Origin: an uncultured Clostridia bacterium
GTDB taxonomy: Bacteria; Bacillota; Clostridia; Saccharofermentanales; Saccharofermentanaceae
Length of the DNA stretch: 64,000 nucleotides
Direction of reading: 5' to 3'
Assembly: GCA_946407705.1 (NCBI GenBank)
Contig: CAMJPC010000007.1
Location: 55,384 to 119,383 of the forward strand
Every line of letters starts with the position of its first letter. The stretch's first letter is position 1. The notes beneath the pieces are model-generated. The model saw nothing but the letters and a program-made list of their open reading frames with translations. It was not told the origin of the DNA and made no database searches. Below, one piece after another: positions 7,951-17,346 of the stretch. Made by a program: the position numbers and the translations under genes.

Positions 7951-10011
7951 TTACGCATTCTGCGGAGGCTGCGGCGGAGCCGGCTGAACTGGCGGCTGCG
8001 GAGCTGCCGGGGGCTGAGGTGCGGGAGCAGCGCCGATCCTGACGGCGTATTCGTTCTTGGGCATAGGCCTTGCGAAGTAGTAACCCTGGATCATGTCGCA
8101 GCCCTGTCTGGCGAGGAACTCTACCTGTTCCTGATCTTCTACGCCTTCGGCGACGGTCATCATGTTGAGGTTCTTGGCGAGCTTGATGGCTTCTGATACG
8201 ACGATGTCTGCACGGTCGCCGCCCTTTTCGCCGCGGAAGAAATCAGCGTCGAGCTTGAGGACGTCGAGCGGCATGTCCTTGAGCGAGTTAAGCGATGAGT
8301 AGCCTGCGCCGAAGTCGTCCATGGAGACCATGAAACCGAATGATTTCAGTGCCTTGATGGTCTCGATCATGGCGTTCTTGTCGTCGAAGAAAGCGCTCTC
8401 GGTGAGCTCGATCTCGAGGAGATTGTGAGGGCAGCCGGTTCTGTCGACCATGTCGCGGATCTGCACGGCAAGGTCCTTCTCGGCGAAGTGGGCGCGTGAT
8501 ACGTTGACTGATACCGGCACTACTTTGAGACCCATGTCGAGCCACATCTTCTGGTCGGCGGCAACGTGGGAAATCATGTAGTGATCGATCTCGGTGATGA
8601 AGCCGTTCTTTTCGAAGATGGGTATGAACCTGCCGGGAGCGATGAAGCCGTACTCGGGTGAGTTCCATCTGATGAGAGCCTCGCCGCCGTTGAGCTGGAG
8701 CGAGTTCGGATTGTATTTCGGCTGGTAGTATATGACGAATTCCTCGTTGGCGAGGGCGCGCTTCTGATTCGCCTGGACGGTGTCGACCCAGCGCTGGTCT
8801 TCGAGGAGCTTGCTGTCGAAGATCTTGATGCCGGATGCATCGGTGTCGCTTACTTCGTCGGTCGCGGAACATGCGTTGTTGAAAGCCTTTTCGATGTTGA
8901 AATCCTTACGTCTCAAGACTTTGCCGGCACTGTTCGTGACCGGTGAGATTACGTCGGCGCCCATCTGGAAAACGAAAGCGTGGTCATTGTCGATCGCCTC
9001 GAGCGTGCGGGTCAACTGGGTTAGTCTCTGTGTGAGGAGCTCGTCGTTCTCGTAGAAGAGAAGGAGCGCGAAGCCGGCGGTGGTCGCGTGGCATGAAAGC
9101 TCGTAGCCGCGGATCATGCGTGAGATCGTCTTGTCGATCTTGGTGAGGAGTTCCTCGCCTTCCGACATCGAGTGGCAGAGGCAGTAATTCCTGTAGTTAA
9201 CGAATGAAATGTTGACGAGGGCGAAGCTGTTCTTCCTGAAGCGGAAACTCTTGATGCGGTCATCTGCGTACCTCAGGAACCATGTCCAGTTGTGGCCGCC
9301 GGTGATCACGTCTGAATAGTAGAGCCTTACAACGCGTCTGTAGTTGATGACGCTCCTGACGATGAAAATGATCAGGATGATCGAGATGATGAAGAGCTCT
9401 ATCACGACTCCGAGGAACAGTTCCATGACGAGGATGAGATCCTTATTGTTGAATACGAACTCGATCCTGCCGATGAAGTGATTCTCTCCCCCGTTCATGT
9501 CAACGGAGATCCAGACCGGGAACTTGATGTCCTTGACATCCTTGCCGATCAGCTTGATGAACTCCTGCTCTCTGAATTTAATGTTCTTGTCTTCGCCGGC
9601 ATAGAGGAAACCATTCTCGGTATCCTGGTGAATGGTCATGAACTGCGTGCCGTTTTCGAGAGCGATGATACCGCCCTTCGGATTGCAGGTATTCGTGCCG
9701 TTTGTGTAGATGACGTTGCCGTCCTTGTCGGTGACGACGTAGTCTTTGACGTGTTTGTCGACGAAATCCCTTAAGCCGTTGGTGTCATCAGCGACCTCGT
9801 AAAGACCCGCGTAATGTGCAATGTCCATGTAGGATTCGCCGATCTTGGTCTCGCCGATGTACTGCGCGATGCAGCCGGAAAGGAATATTACCAGCACCGT
9901 GAAGAATGCGAACAAAAACAGGCAGATGACAACAGTTCCCCAGGAACTGATGTTCCTGATCTTCTTGTAGATCTTCTCTCTTTGGAGTCTCTTGTTACGT
10001 CTGTTTCCCAT
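7951..10011 (-). CDS. Membrane cyclic-di-GMP phosphodiesterase (degenerate GGDEF plus EAL)
   Basis: Two membrane segments (about residues 22-48 and 190-215) enclose an extracytoplasmic sensor domain. A GGDEF-like domain follows without a recognisable GGDEF motif, so it is probably regulatory only. The EAL domain keeps the signature residues: GGEALIRW, ELTESAFFD, SMDDFGAGYSSL, LKLDADF and VAEGVED. It should hydrolyse c-di-GMP to pGpG at the membrane. The last 30 residues are a Pro/Gln/Ala tail (PQPPAAPQPP), unusual for this family. The start is the ATG after GAGGGACGG. It is a single-gene unit. Confidence 0.9.
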   Translation of the reverse strand: MGNRRNKRLQREKIYKKIRNISSWGTVVICLFLFAFFTVLVIFLSGCIAQYIGETKIGESYMDIAHYAGLYEVADDTNGLRDFVDKHVKDYVVTDKDGNVIYTNGTNTCNPKGGIIALENGTQFMTIHQDTENGFLYAGEDKNIKFREQEFIKLIGKDVKDIKFPVWISVDMNGGENHFIGRIEFVFNNKDLILVMELFLGVVIELFIISIILIIFIVRSVINYRRVVRLYYSDVITGGHNWTWFLRYADDRIKSFRFRKNSFALVNISFVNYRNYCLCHSMSEGEELLTKIDKTISRMIRGYELSCHATTAGFALLLFYENDELLTQRLTQLTRTLEAIDNDHAFVFQMGADVISPVTNSAGKVLRRKDFNIEKAFNNACSATDEVSDTDASGIKIFDSKLLEDQRWVDTVQANQKRALANEEFVIYYQPKYNPNSLQLNGGEALIRWNSPEYGFIAPGRFIPIFEKNGFITEIDHYMISHVAADQKMWLDMGLKVVPVSVNVSRAHFAEKDLAVQIRDMVDRTGCPHNLLEIELTESAFFDDKNAMIETIKALKSFGFMVSMDDFGAGYSSLNSLKDMPLDVLKLDADFFRGEKGGDRADIVVSEAIKLAKNLNMMTVAEGVEDQEQVEFLARQGCDMIQGYYFARPMPKNEYAVRIGAAPAPQPPAAPQPPVQPAPPQPPQNA

Positions 10012-10055
10012 ATTTCCGTCCCTCTTTTCCGCCCAAAGTATAACAGAAATTGCGC

Positions 10056-11618
10056 TTATGTGGGGGTTACGACAGCCACTTCGCCCTTAACGTATGTCCA
10101 GAGGATCGTGTAGAAAAGGATCGCCAGGACGAGAAAAGCTCCGGAAAGCACCTTTATGAGCTTCTGCGCCACGCCGTCTCTGAGGCCCGGGATCTTTATG
10201 TCTCCAGCCCTCAGGAGGAACACCGTGCCGCAAAGGATGAACGGCGTGCTGTATCTGAAATCCTGCGAGCAGATGTGCGGATAGTTAAGCGAAAATGAGA
10301 TGACCGAGACCGTCTGCGATATAGCGAGGACCGCCATTGCAAGTTCTTCCCAGAGGCTCTTTCTTTTCTTTATCGTGATGATTGCGTAGATGAATCCGAT
10401 CACAGAGATCGCGATGAGCGCGAGGAAAACGAGGAGCAGCACATAGCCTGACATGCTCATGAGCAGGTCGTCCCTGCAGTTCTCGCCTCCGAAAAGCGCG
10501 GTCTTTACCTGCGCGGTGAAGATGTTGTAATCCTGCTCGCCGTCCGAGCCGAGGTTCATGAAGAAGTCCTCGATCGGGAAACCGTAGAAGCCGAAGATCC
10601 TCTGCACCGGCGTGTATTTTGTCAGATCCTGGTACGGGTTATCCGCCCTCAGGACATAGGTGAGCGGCACGCCGAACTTGATGTAATTCCTGACCTGATA
10701 CCACAGGCCGAGCGGCGCGCATACGATGCCGAAAACGGCGAGCTGCAGGAAGGATCTCCCTCCCTCTTTGCTTTTGGCTTTGAGATCCCTTACGAGCTTG
10801 ACGATGAAAAGAAATCCGACGGGGAATGCGATCATGCCGACGGAGAGCTTGGTCATCATGCCGAAGCCGATGGCAAGTGCCGAGAATATTATGTTTTTCC
10901 AGCCGCCTTCCTTGAACCATCTGAGGCCGAAATAGAAGCCCGTGAAGTAGAGCAGGATGGAAAGAATGTCGTTATTGATCGATGCGGACATCAGCGTGAA
11001 CGCAGGGAACGCGGAGATGATGAACGCTGCGGAAGGAAGGCTCTCTTTCTTGGCGCCGCACTCTTTGATGACCTTGTATGCCATTATCAGAGCCCACTGC
11101 GTCCAGAGCATGGAAAGCGCCTGAAGCACTTCATAATGCTCCGTTCCCTTGGGCAGGAACAACCCGGTCAGCTTGAGGAAGATCGCACTCACGAAATAGT
11201 GGAACGGCGGGTGATAGAACTCGCCCATCTTCCTGATGTCCACGTTGGGAACGCTCAAGTGATCCCTCACGTAGAGGATGTAACCGGAGTGCCAGAAGTT
11301 GTGGTTCGTGTCGGCGAAATCGCCCAGGTCGCACTGCCTGACGTAGAGTCCGGTGTAGAGCACGTAGCCGAGCCTCATGACGAAACCGAGCGTGAAGATC
11401 AGGGTGATGAGGGCTTCGTCAGTAAGCTTTTTCGAGCGGCGGAGATAAATTCCGTAGCCTAAGACGACAAGATAACCGAGCACCATGATCGCGCAGCACA
11501 CTTCGTTGCTGTTGATCTGCATACCCGTGGAGACCAGCACGACGAGCACCAGGAGCGCCGTGATGATGAACGGGTGTTTATAGACCGCGGTGGTGACTTT
11601 ATCCTGTTTAAGACTCAA
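10056..11618 (-). CDS. Multi-pass membrane glycosyltransferase-like protein (GT39/PMT type)
   Basis: The 520-residue protein has about ten or more hydrophobic segments. An early extracytoplasmic loop carries acidic residues (VRQCDLGDFADTNHNFWHSGY), and the following GEFYHPPFHYFVSAIFLKLTG resembles dolichyl/undecaprenyl-phosphate-sugar transferases of the GT-C fold. It would move a sugar from a lipid carrier onto an outside acceptor. Acceptor and sugar are unknown. The start is a TTG following AAGGAG at eight bases; the first ATG would be much further in. It is monocistronic and divergent from the phosphatase gene. Confidence 0.7.
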   Translation of the reverse strand: MSLKQDKVTTAVYKHPFIITALLVLVVLVSTGMQINSNEVCCAIMVLGYLVVLGYGIYLRRSKKLTDEALITLIFTLGFVMRLGYVLYTGLYVRQCDLGDFADTNHNFWHSGYILYVRDHLSVPNVDIRKMGEFYHPPFHYFVSAIFLKLTGLFLPKGTEHYEVLQALSMLWTQWALIMAYKVIKECGAKKESLPSAAFIISAFPAFTLMSASINNDILSILLYFTGFYFGLRWFKEGGWKNIIFSALAIGFGMMTKLSVGMIAFPVGFLFIVKLVRDLKAKSKEGGRSFLQLAVFGIVCAPLGLWYQVRNYIKFGVPLTYVLRADNPYQDLTKYTPVQRIFGFYGFPIEDFFMNLGSDGEQDYNIFTAQVKTALFGGENCRDDLLMSMSGYVLLLVFLALIAISVIGFIYAIITIKKRKSLWEELAMAVLAISQTVSVISFSLNYPHICSQDFRYSTPFILCGTVFLLRAGDIKIPGLRDGVAQKLIKVLSGAFLVLAILFYTILWTYVKGEVAVVTPT

Positions 11619-11664
11619 TGCCCTTCTCCTTACCTTTTACCTCCTTATTTATAACATGACTTCG

Positions 11665-11693
11665 TTGACTTGTATCTATTAGTCTGTTAGAAA
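11665..11693 (+). promoter_or_regulatory. Promoter placing the mRNA start at or next to the ATG
   Basis: TTGACT at 11665-11670 and TAGAAA at 11688-11693 are 17 bases apart with TGT before the -10. The expected start site falls at about 11700, the A of the start codon, and no ribosome binding site is visible. Confidence 0.45.
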
Positions 11694-11699
11694 TATCTC

Positions 11700-12743
11700 A
11701 TGCAGGAAAACAAGACGGAACAAAAAAAGAGATCCAGTAAGCTGCTTACGGCGGTTCTGGCCGTCATACTCATTGCCGCGGTCGGCGCGTTTGTTTATTG
11801 GCGTTCGGGCATAAACATTGAGAACCCGGCGGTCCGCAAATACAATGCCACAGGCGTTTTGGACACGTCCGGACCGTTCCGGAACGACCTGCCTGAGGGG
11901 TATCCCGTTTTCCTGGTAAGGGAGGCTTCGATAGAGGTCTCGACAGAGCCGGACTTTAAATCATCTTTTTCGGTGAAGGGCAAGGCCGGACTGAATCATA
12001 TCTATAATCTCATTCCCGGAAAGACCTACTATTACCGCGCGGTGTACGGCGGCAAGCCTTCGGTCACTCACAAGTTCAGTGCGAAGGGGCAGATAAGGAT
12101 GCTGTCGGTCGAAGGAATCTACAACGTCAGGGACATCGGCGGCTGGAAGACAGAAGACGGCAAGACCGTTAAGTACGGCATGATCTTCAGGGGCTCGGAG
12201 ATGGACGGAATACATCATATCCGCATTTCCGCAAAGGGCATCGAGCAGATGAAAGAACTGGGAATCAGGAGCGAACTCGATCTCCGCAACTCGGACGAAG
12301 TCAAGGCTGCGACTTATCCGATCAAGGCTTTCGCGGACTACGGCAGATATGAGATCGCCCCCTACATGGGCGTGAAAGACCAGAAAGAATTATACAGGGA
12401 TGCTTTTACCAGGGTCATTGAAAGCATAATGAATGACAAACCGGTATATGTGCATTGCTGGGCAGGAGCTGACCGTACGGGCACGATCATTGCGCTGACA
12501 TTGGGATCGGCGGGCGTGTCAAAAGAGGATGTCATCAAGGAGTACCAGCTGACGACTTTCTCACAGGTCGGACCAAGAATAATCGGCGAAGGAAAAGAAG
12601 GCCGTAACTTCGAGAAACTGATCAATTACATCGATACTTTCGATGGTGCGACGTTTGGTGACAAGTGCAGAAATCTGCTCATGGATCTCGGCATCAGCGA
12701 GAAGGATCTTAACGCGTTCAGGGAGAAGATAACCGAAGGCTGA
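11700..12743 (+). CDS. Membrane-anchored tyrosine/dual-specificity phosphatase (Y_phosphatase3)
   Basis: Residues 13-33 are a membrane anchor. Residues 45-125 look like a fibronectin-type beta domain. The phosphatase domain begins near residue 138 (YNVRDIGGWKTEDG) and has the active-site loop HCWAGADRTG with Cys253 and Arg259. The signature NVRDxGG before the P-loop is typical of the Y_phosphatase3 family, which removes phosphate from phosphotyrosine or phosphoinositides. The orientation suggests the catalytic part faces outside. No ribosome binding site precedes the ATG. Confidence 0.85.
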   Translation: MQENKTEQKKRSSKLLTAVLAVILIAAVGAFVYWRSGINIENPAVRKYNATGVLDTSGPFRNDLPEGYPVFLVREASIEVSTEPDFKSSFSVKGKAGLNHIYNLIPGKTYYYRAVYGGKPSVTHKFSAKGQIRMLSVEGIYNVRDIGGWKTEDGKTVKYGMIFRGSEMDGIHHIRISAKGIEQMKELGIRSELDLRNSDEVKAATYPIKAFADYGRYEIAPYMGVKDQKELYRDAFTRVIESIMNDKPVYVHCWAGADRTGTIIALTLGSAGVSKEDVIKEYQLTTFSQVGPRIIGEGKEGRNFEKLINYIDTFDGATFGDKCRNLLMDLGISEKDLNAFREKITEG

Positions 12744-12754
12744 TCAGTCAGCCG

Positions 12755-13591
12755 TTACCCGGAAATAACGATCTCGCCCTTGGCTTCCGGGTCGTCCATT
12801 ATGATCTCTCCGACGCTCTGGCAGACGATCTTTCCGCTAGCGGGGTTCTTGATGCTGTCGACGGATGAAGCGACGGTTGCCTCAACTTCGGATTTCTCGA
12901 ATGAGAGATCGCAGTCTTTCATCGTGCAGTTTATGAGCTTTAATCCCTTACAGTAGCAAAGGGGCTGAGTGCCTATTATCGTGCAGTTCTCAAAAGTGAC
13001 GTTCTCGCAGTACCAGGCGAGGTATTCGCCTTTGACGGTGCAGTCTTTGACGTGAACGTTTTTCGCGTGCCAGAAGGCGTCTTTGGTATTGAATTCACAG
13101 TTGGTGAAGGTCGAGTCCTTGATGTACTGGAAGGAGTATTTGCCGGTGAGCTTCACGTTGTCGAAGTTGAGGTGCTTGGAGCGCATGAAGGCGTACTCGC
13201 TCTCAACAGAGGAATCGGTCATGTCAAACTTGTCGACGGACCAGCCGAACTCGGGCGAGACTATGTCGCAGTTAGAGATGTTGACGAGTGAACACTCGCG
13301 GACTGCCTTGATGCCGTGCATTTTCGTGTTCTTGATCGTGACGGCCTCGGAGTACCAGATGGCTGCGCGGCAGAGTTCGGTCATCTCACTGTCGGTGATC
13401 TTCAGACCCTTATTGTGCCAGAAAGGATATCTTAAATTGAAATAACAGTCCTTGATGCGGATCTCGCTGCTTTCCTTGAAAGCGCTCTCGCCGTCGGCAG
13501 GGCCGTCAAAACGGCAATGGACGGCTTCCGTCCTCTGGCTTCCGTATAAGGCTCTTTCCTGATCGAATGTCTGATCGGTGATGGTCTGCAT
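12755..13591 (-). CDS. DUF3737-like beta-helix protein
   Basis: The start is the ATG at 13591, eight bases after GGAGGT; the open frame runs 14 codons further but without a site. The 278 residues are a run of short repeats of the form IxDCxFxxxxAFWHxKxLxxxxS (for example NSEMTELCRAAIWYSE, DCTVKGEYLAWYCENV), which should fold as a right-handed parallel beta-helix. The pattern matches the DUF3737 family, common in Firmicutes and of unknown function. No signal peptide is present. It is convergent with the phosphatase gene with only eleven bases between stops. Confidence 0.75.
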   Translation of the reverse strand: MQTITDQTFDQERALYGSQRTEAVHCRFDGPADGESAFKESSEIRIKDCYFNLRYPFWHNKGLKITDSEMTELCRAAIWYSEAVTIKNTKMHGIKAVRECSLVNISNCDIVSPEFGWSVDKFDMTDSSVESEYAFMRSKHLNFDNVKLTGKYSFQYIKDSTFTNCEFNTKDAFWHAKNVHVKDCTVKGEYLAWYCENVTFENCTIIGTQPLCYCKGLKLINCTMKDCDLSFEKSEVEATVASSVDSIKNPASGKIVCQSVGEIIMDDPEAKGEIVISG

Positions 13592-13651
13592 TTCGCACCT
13601 CCAGACACAATAATACTCTTTTTTCTTATGCAAATGATATTAGAATGATGA

Positions 13652-14410
13652 CTATTTCTTCTTATATGCATTCAAAACGGCATTATTGATGAATGACGCG
13701 ATAGTTCGGGCAATCGATTCCTGCGACGGGATCCAGTTTCTGGTGCCGCTTATCAGAACGAGGTCGCGGCCCGGAAGGATCCCGCTGCGCATGTATAACC
13801 TGAACTTTTCAGTATTGTCATCAATGTATTCATCGTCATCAGCCATTCCCATGAATTCAACATAAAAGCACCGGTCGATAATATGAACCGGGAACGAGTA
13901 ATCCGGCGACTTCTTTTTCGAGCCCCTCAGATCCACAAGCGGTTCATACTTTGCCTCCAGGCCCAATGATCTCAATGCATTCCCGACGATCATTTCTCCT
14001 CTGGATCTTACATTGAAGCCATAATCATCATAGTATTCGGTATTGCGCTCGATCTTGTTAGGGCAAGCCACTTCCCGGTTCCAGCAGGCAATGTCGAATC
14101 TTGACGGATCGCGCATGAACTTGAAGTCCGCAGGAATCGTCAGGTGACGGCGCTTAAACTCTTCAAAAAAGAGGCGTTCTCTTTCGCTGATCCGGTTAAA
14201 CTGCTCAAGTCTTTTCTGCATGCCGGCATAAGCTTTACCGTTTGTTTGTACTTCATGGATCTGTTTTACATCACCTTCCCCTGAATACTCACGTATGACG
14301 CACATGCCATTATGCGTGCCAACACCGTATCTCGGCATGTTACTTAAAAGCCGCCTCAGGCGAAAGAGCTCGCCAATGATGTATTCGTCACAGAACAAGT
14401 ATGATTTCAT
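13652..14410 (-). CDS. PD-(D/E)XK nuclease-like protein
   Basis: The C-terminal half reads RSRGEMIVGNALRSLG, then LEAKYEPL, KKSPDYSFPV and FYVEFMGMADDDEY. This order of Glu, Pro-Asp and Glu matches the stand-alone PD-(D/E)XK domain in which the third motif is usually followed by a Gly-Met (WEHLGM type). The usual catalytic Lys is not obvious. The N-terminal half (residues 1-110) is basic and charged and has no clear family. The ribosome binding site is weak (AATCGGC). Context gives no partner. It might be a restriction-like or repair nuclease, or an inactive relative. Confidence 0.5.
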   Translation of the reverse strand: MKSYLFCDEYIIGELFRLRRLLSNMPRYGVGTHNGMCVIREYSGEGDVKQIHEVQTNGKAYAGMQKRLEQFNRISERERLFFEEFKRRHLTIPADFKFMRDPSRFDIACWNREVACPNKIERNTEYYDDYGFNVRSRGEMIVGNALRSLGLEAKYEPLVDLRGSKKKSPDYSFPVHIIDRCFYVEFMGMADDDEYIDDNTEKFRLYMRSGILPGRDLVLISGTRNWIPSQESIARTIASFINNAVLNAYKKK

Positions 14411-14526
14411 ATGCCGATTATGCGCCGGTTATCCGGGAATAGTACCGACAAAAACCGACAAAACACGACAATCAAAAAGTGCAGTCTTCTTATTGTTTAT
14501 TTAAACCTATGAATAATATAGCGGTC

Positions 14527-14795
14527 ATTCTATCTTCTGTTCCATCTTTGAGGCGAAAGTTGGAGCGATTCATAGAATGGCAGTCAAAAATGAAGCGGAT
14601 TCTATCTTCTGCTCCATCTTTGAGGCAAAAGTTGGAGCGATTCATAGAATGGCAGTCAAAAATGAAGCGGATTCTATCTTCTGCTCCATCTTTGAGGCAA
14701 AAGTTGGAGCGATTCATAGAATGAAGGTCAAAAACGAAGCGGATTCTATCTTCTGCTCCATCTTTGAGGCGAAAGTTGGAGCGATTCATAGAATG
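14527..14795. repeat. Tandem array of four 72-bp palindromic units
   Basis: Four copies begin at 14527, 14599, 14671 and 14743. Each has hexamers TTCTAT, CTCCAT, TTGGAG and ATAGAA at start spacings of 12, 20 and 12 bases, followed by a spacer of about 20 bases. Outer arms and inner arms are complementary, so each unit can fold as a two-tier hairpin. The intergenic stretch 14411-14883 contains nothing else apart from the glnN terminator. Confidence 0.9.
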
Positions 14796-14812
14796 AGCGG
14801 CAGATCAACTTC

Positions 14813-14850
14813 AAAAAAAGAGGACCGGCTCCCCGAAGGAAGCCGGCCCC
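14813..14850 (-). terminator. Intrinsic terminator of glnN
   Basis: On the minus strand a GC-rich stem (GCCGGCTTCC with GGGGAGCCGG, TTCG-like loop) is followed by CCTC and a run of seven T. Confidence 0.8.
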
Positions 14851-14883
14851 CAAAGCGGTATGGAACGGGCAAGAAGTTATCGA

Positions 14884-16971
14884 TTACCTTACGCCGAAGA
14901 GCAGTTCGCCGTAGGTCGGGAACGGCCAGTACTCAGCTGCGGTCTCGAGCTCGAGCTTGTCGCAGTTTGCACGGAGGGCGTCCATTGCAGGGATCATTTC
15001 GTCCTTGATCTTGTCTGCAAGTACTTCGTAATCGTCGATCGCATCGAGCTCTGTGATGAGCTTGTTCAATGCCTTGAGTGACTTGTTTGCTGCGTTCATG
15101 TCAGCAGAGATCTCTGCAAAGGTCTCCTTCTCGAAGTCTGCACTTCCGCCTGCCGATTCGATTGCGGCGATGTCGGATGCGAGCTCTGCGGAGTATGCGG
15201 AGACAGCCGGGAGGATGTCCTGCTTAGCCATGACGGACATTGTCTGGTACTCGATGTTGAGGAGCTTGCAGTACTTTTCGAGGAAGATCTCGTGACGTGA
15301 CTTCATCTCAACTTCAGAGTAAACGTTGTGCTTTGTGAGGAGCTCGACGTTCTTTGCATCAAGATAGTGCTTAACTGCGTCAGGCAGAGTCTTGTAGTTT
15401 GAAAGACCTCTCTTCTCAGCCTCAACGACCCAGGAATCATCATAGCCGTTGCCGTTGAAAAGGATCCTCTTGTGAGCGGTGATCTCGTTCTTGACGAGGT
15501 CGTGGAGAGCACTCTCGAAATCGTTAACGTTCTCGAGCTTGTCTGCGAAGTTGGAAAGAACTTCAGCGACTGCTGCGTTAAGGATGGTGTTGGCCATTGC
15601 GATGGATGCAGCGGAGCCGAGCATTCTGAACTCGAACTTGTTGCCTGTGAAGGCGAACGGGCTGGTCCTGTTACGGTCTGTCGTATCCTTGGGGAATCTG
15701 GGCAGAACGTGAACGCCGATCTTCATGATCTCCTTTTCCTTCGAGCCGTACGGACGGTCTTCAACGATGGAGTCGAGGATCTCTGTGAGCTCAGAACCGA
15801 GGAAGATGGAGATGATTGCCGGAGGTGCCTCGTTAGCACCGAGACGGTGATCGTTGCCTGCGGATGCGACTGAAAGTCTGAGCAGATCCTGATATGTATC
15901 AACAGCGGAAATGACTGCTGTCAGGAAGAGCAGGAACGAAGCGTTGTCGCGCGGTGTGTCACCCGGATCGAGGAGGTTGATGCCGGTGTCTGTAGAGATC
16001 GACCAGTTGTTGTGCTTGCCTGAACCGTTGACGCCCTCGAAAGGCTTTTCGTGCAGGAGGCAAACGAGATCGTGCTTTCTTGCGACTTTCTGCATTATCT
16101 CCATCGTGAGCTGGTTGTGGTCAGCTGCGATGTTTGTCGTTGTGAAGATAGGTGCGAGCTCGTGCTGTGCGGGAGCAACTTCGTTATGCTCTGTTGTTGC
16201 GAGGATGCCGAGCTTCCAGAGCTCTTCGTTAAGGTCTTTCATGAAGGCCTGAACTCTGGGCTTGATGACACCGAAGTAATGATCTTCCATCTGCTGGCCC
16301 TTCGGAGGAAGTGCACCGAAAAGTGTTCTGCCGGTGTAGATGAGGTCCTTACGCTGGTCGTACATCTTCTTGTCGATGAGGAAGTATTCCTGCTCGGGGC
16401 CGACTGTTGTTCTGATGGAAGTAACGTCGTCCTTGCCGAAGATCTTCATGATGCGCAGAGCCTGCTTGTTGATGGCTTCCATTGAGCGCAGGAGCGGTGT
16501 CTTCTTGTCGAGCGCTTCGCCGTTGTAAGAGCAGAAAGCTGTCGGGATGCAGAGGACTCCGTCCTTGATGAATGCAAATGAAGTAGGATCCCAAGCGGTA
16601 TATCCTCTTGCCTCAAATGTTGCACGGATGCCGCCGGAAGGGAATGAAGATGCGTCGGGCTCACCCTGGATCAATTCCTTGCCTGAGAAATGCATGATGA
16701 CCTTGCCGTCATCCTGAGGTGCGATGAAGCTGTCGTGTTTCTCTGCAGTGATTCCCGTAAGAGGCTGGAACCAGTGTGTGTAGTGTGTTGCACCCTTTTC
16801 GATGGCCCACTGCTTCATCTCGTTTGCGATGACGCCGGCCACATCGGGGGTCAATCTCTTGCCGTGATCGATGGCTTCCTTTACGGCCTTGTAGGCTTCC
16901 TTGGGGAGTCTGGACTTCATCACGGATTCGTTAAAGACGTTTTCGCCAAAATACTCTTCTACCGTTCTCAT
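14884..16971 (-). CDS. glnN: Type III glutamine synthetase
   Basis: The 695-residue length and N-terminus ([49 protein letters not shown]) identify the GSIII family, larger than types I and II. Catalytic-domain motifs are present: [45 protein letters not shown] and [16 protein letters not shown]. It makes glutamine from glutamate, ammonia and ATP in the cytoplasm, probably as a dodecamer. It is a single-gene unit with its own promoter, a leader terminator and a 3' terminator. It is divergent from glnA, so both synthetases share one regulatory interval. Confidence 0.97.
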   Translation of the reverse strand: MRTVEEYFGENVFNESVMKSRLPKEAYKAVKEAIDHGKRLTPDVAGVIANEMKQWAIEKGATHYTHWFQPLTGITAEKHDSFIAPQDDGKVIMHFSGKELIQGEPDASSFPSGGIRATFEARGYTAWDPTSFAFIKDGVLCIPTAFCSYNGEALDKKTPLLRSMEAINKQALRIMKIFGKDDVTSIRTTVGPEQEYFLIDKKMYDQRKDLIYTGRTLFGALPPKGQQMEDHYFGVIKPRVQAFMKDLNEELWKLGILATTEHNEVAPAQHELAPIFTTTNIAADHNQLTMEIMQKVARKHDLVCLLHEKPFEGVNGSGKHNNWSISTDTGINLLDPGDTPRDNASFLLFLTAVISAVDTYQDLLRLSVASAGNDHRLGANEAPPAIISIFLGSELTEILDSIVEDRPYGSKEKEIMKIGVHVLPRFPKDTTDRNRTSPFAFTGNKFEFRMLGSAASIAMANTILNAAVAEVLSNFADKLENVNDFESALHDLVKNEITAHKRILFNGNGYDDSWVVEAEKRGLSNYKTLPDAVKHYLDAKNVELLTKHNVYSEVEMKSRHEIFLEKYCKLLNIEYQTMSVMAKQDILPAVSAYSAELASDIAAIESAGGSADFEKETFAEISADMNAANKSLKALNKLITELDAIDDYEVLADKIKDEMIPAMDALRANCDKLELETAAEYWPFPTYGELLFGVR

Positions 16972-17004
16972 AAACCGTTCTCCTTAAAACAATTTTTTGA
17001 AAAC

Positions 17005-17044
17005 AAAAAAGACGCCACGAACCCGGATGGTTCATGGCGTCTTT
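17005..17044 (-). terminator. Leader attenuator of glnN
   Basis: Between the glnN promoter and its start, the minus strand forms a stem AAAGACGCCA/TGGCGTCTTT extended by GAACC/GGTTC with a five-base loop, followed by TTTTTTGTTTT. A second copy of GACGCCA at 17064-17070, just upstream, could compete for the 3' arm. The position inside the leader implies attenuation control. Unlike the other nitrogen leaders, the AACGGC here is not flanked by a stem. Confidence 0.75.
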
Positions 17045-17070
17045 GCCGTTTGTCTTCGATTTATGGCGTC

Positions 17071-17099
17071 AGAATACACCTCGATTTTTTCGCTGTCAA
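17071..17099 (-). promoter_or_regulatory. glnN promoter
   Basis: On the minus strand TTGACA (17099-17094) and TATTCT (17076-17071) are 17 bases apart. Transcription would start near 17064 and give a leader of about 90 bases. Confidence 0.8.
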
Positions 17100-17225
17100 G
17101 ACACGATTTGAAATTTGTTCGCTAAGGTCCTCCGCGCTGCGCTTGTGCGGAAATCGCTCACAAATTCCACATCGTTTTTATTTTCATTTGCGCGTAAATT
17201 AAGGAAGTCGATCACAAATTTTACA

Positions 17226-17254
17226 TTGACAACAAATAATCTAAGTGGCAAAAT
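17226..17254 (+). promoter_or_regulatory. glnA promoter
   Basis: TTGACA at 17226-17231 and CAAAAT at 17249-17254 are 17 bases apart. The start site would be near 17261, exactly at the foot of the hexaloop hairpin. Confidence 0.75.
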
Positions 17255-17261
17255 CATTCAC

Positions 17262-17325
17262 ATGAACAAGGGCGTTCATTCAGTGCATCTGATGGTGTTC
17301 TGAATGGCGCCCCTTTCTTTTATTT
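17262..17325 (+). promoter_or_regulatory. Candidate ANTAR target hairpin overlapping a terminator, glnA leader
   Basis: A perfect six-base-pair stem ATGAAC/GTTCAT (17262-17279) closes the six-base loop AAGGGC, with A at loop position 1 and G at position 4, as reported for ANTAR targets. The loop and its 3' stem are also the 5' arm of an intrinsic terminator (17268-17283 with 17300-17315, then TTTCTTTTATTT). The two structures exclude each other, so protein binding would allow read-through into glnA. Confidence 0.7.
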
Positions 17326-17346
17326 GCGTAATGCGGAGGTATGGAC

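Noticed and set aside
14490..15008. Open frames of 80-140 codons across the 72-bp array, encoding a repeated 24-residue peptide
   Set aside because: 72 is a multiple of three, so frames stay open on both strands. No ribosome binding site or signal is present, and the conserved property is base pairing rather than one protein frame.
17045..17070. ANTAR hexaloop in the glnN leader
   Set aside because: AACGGC is present on the minus strand, but its flanks do not pair, so the hairpin seen in the other leaders is missing. The attenuator itself is real.
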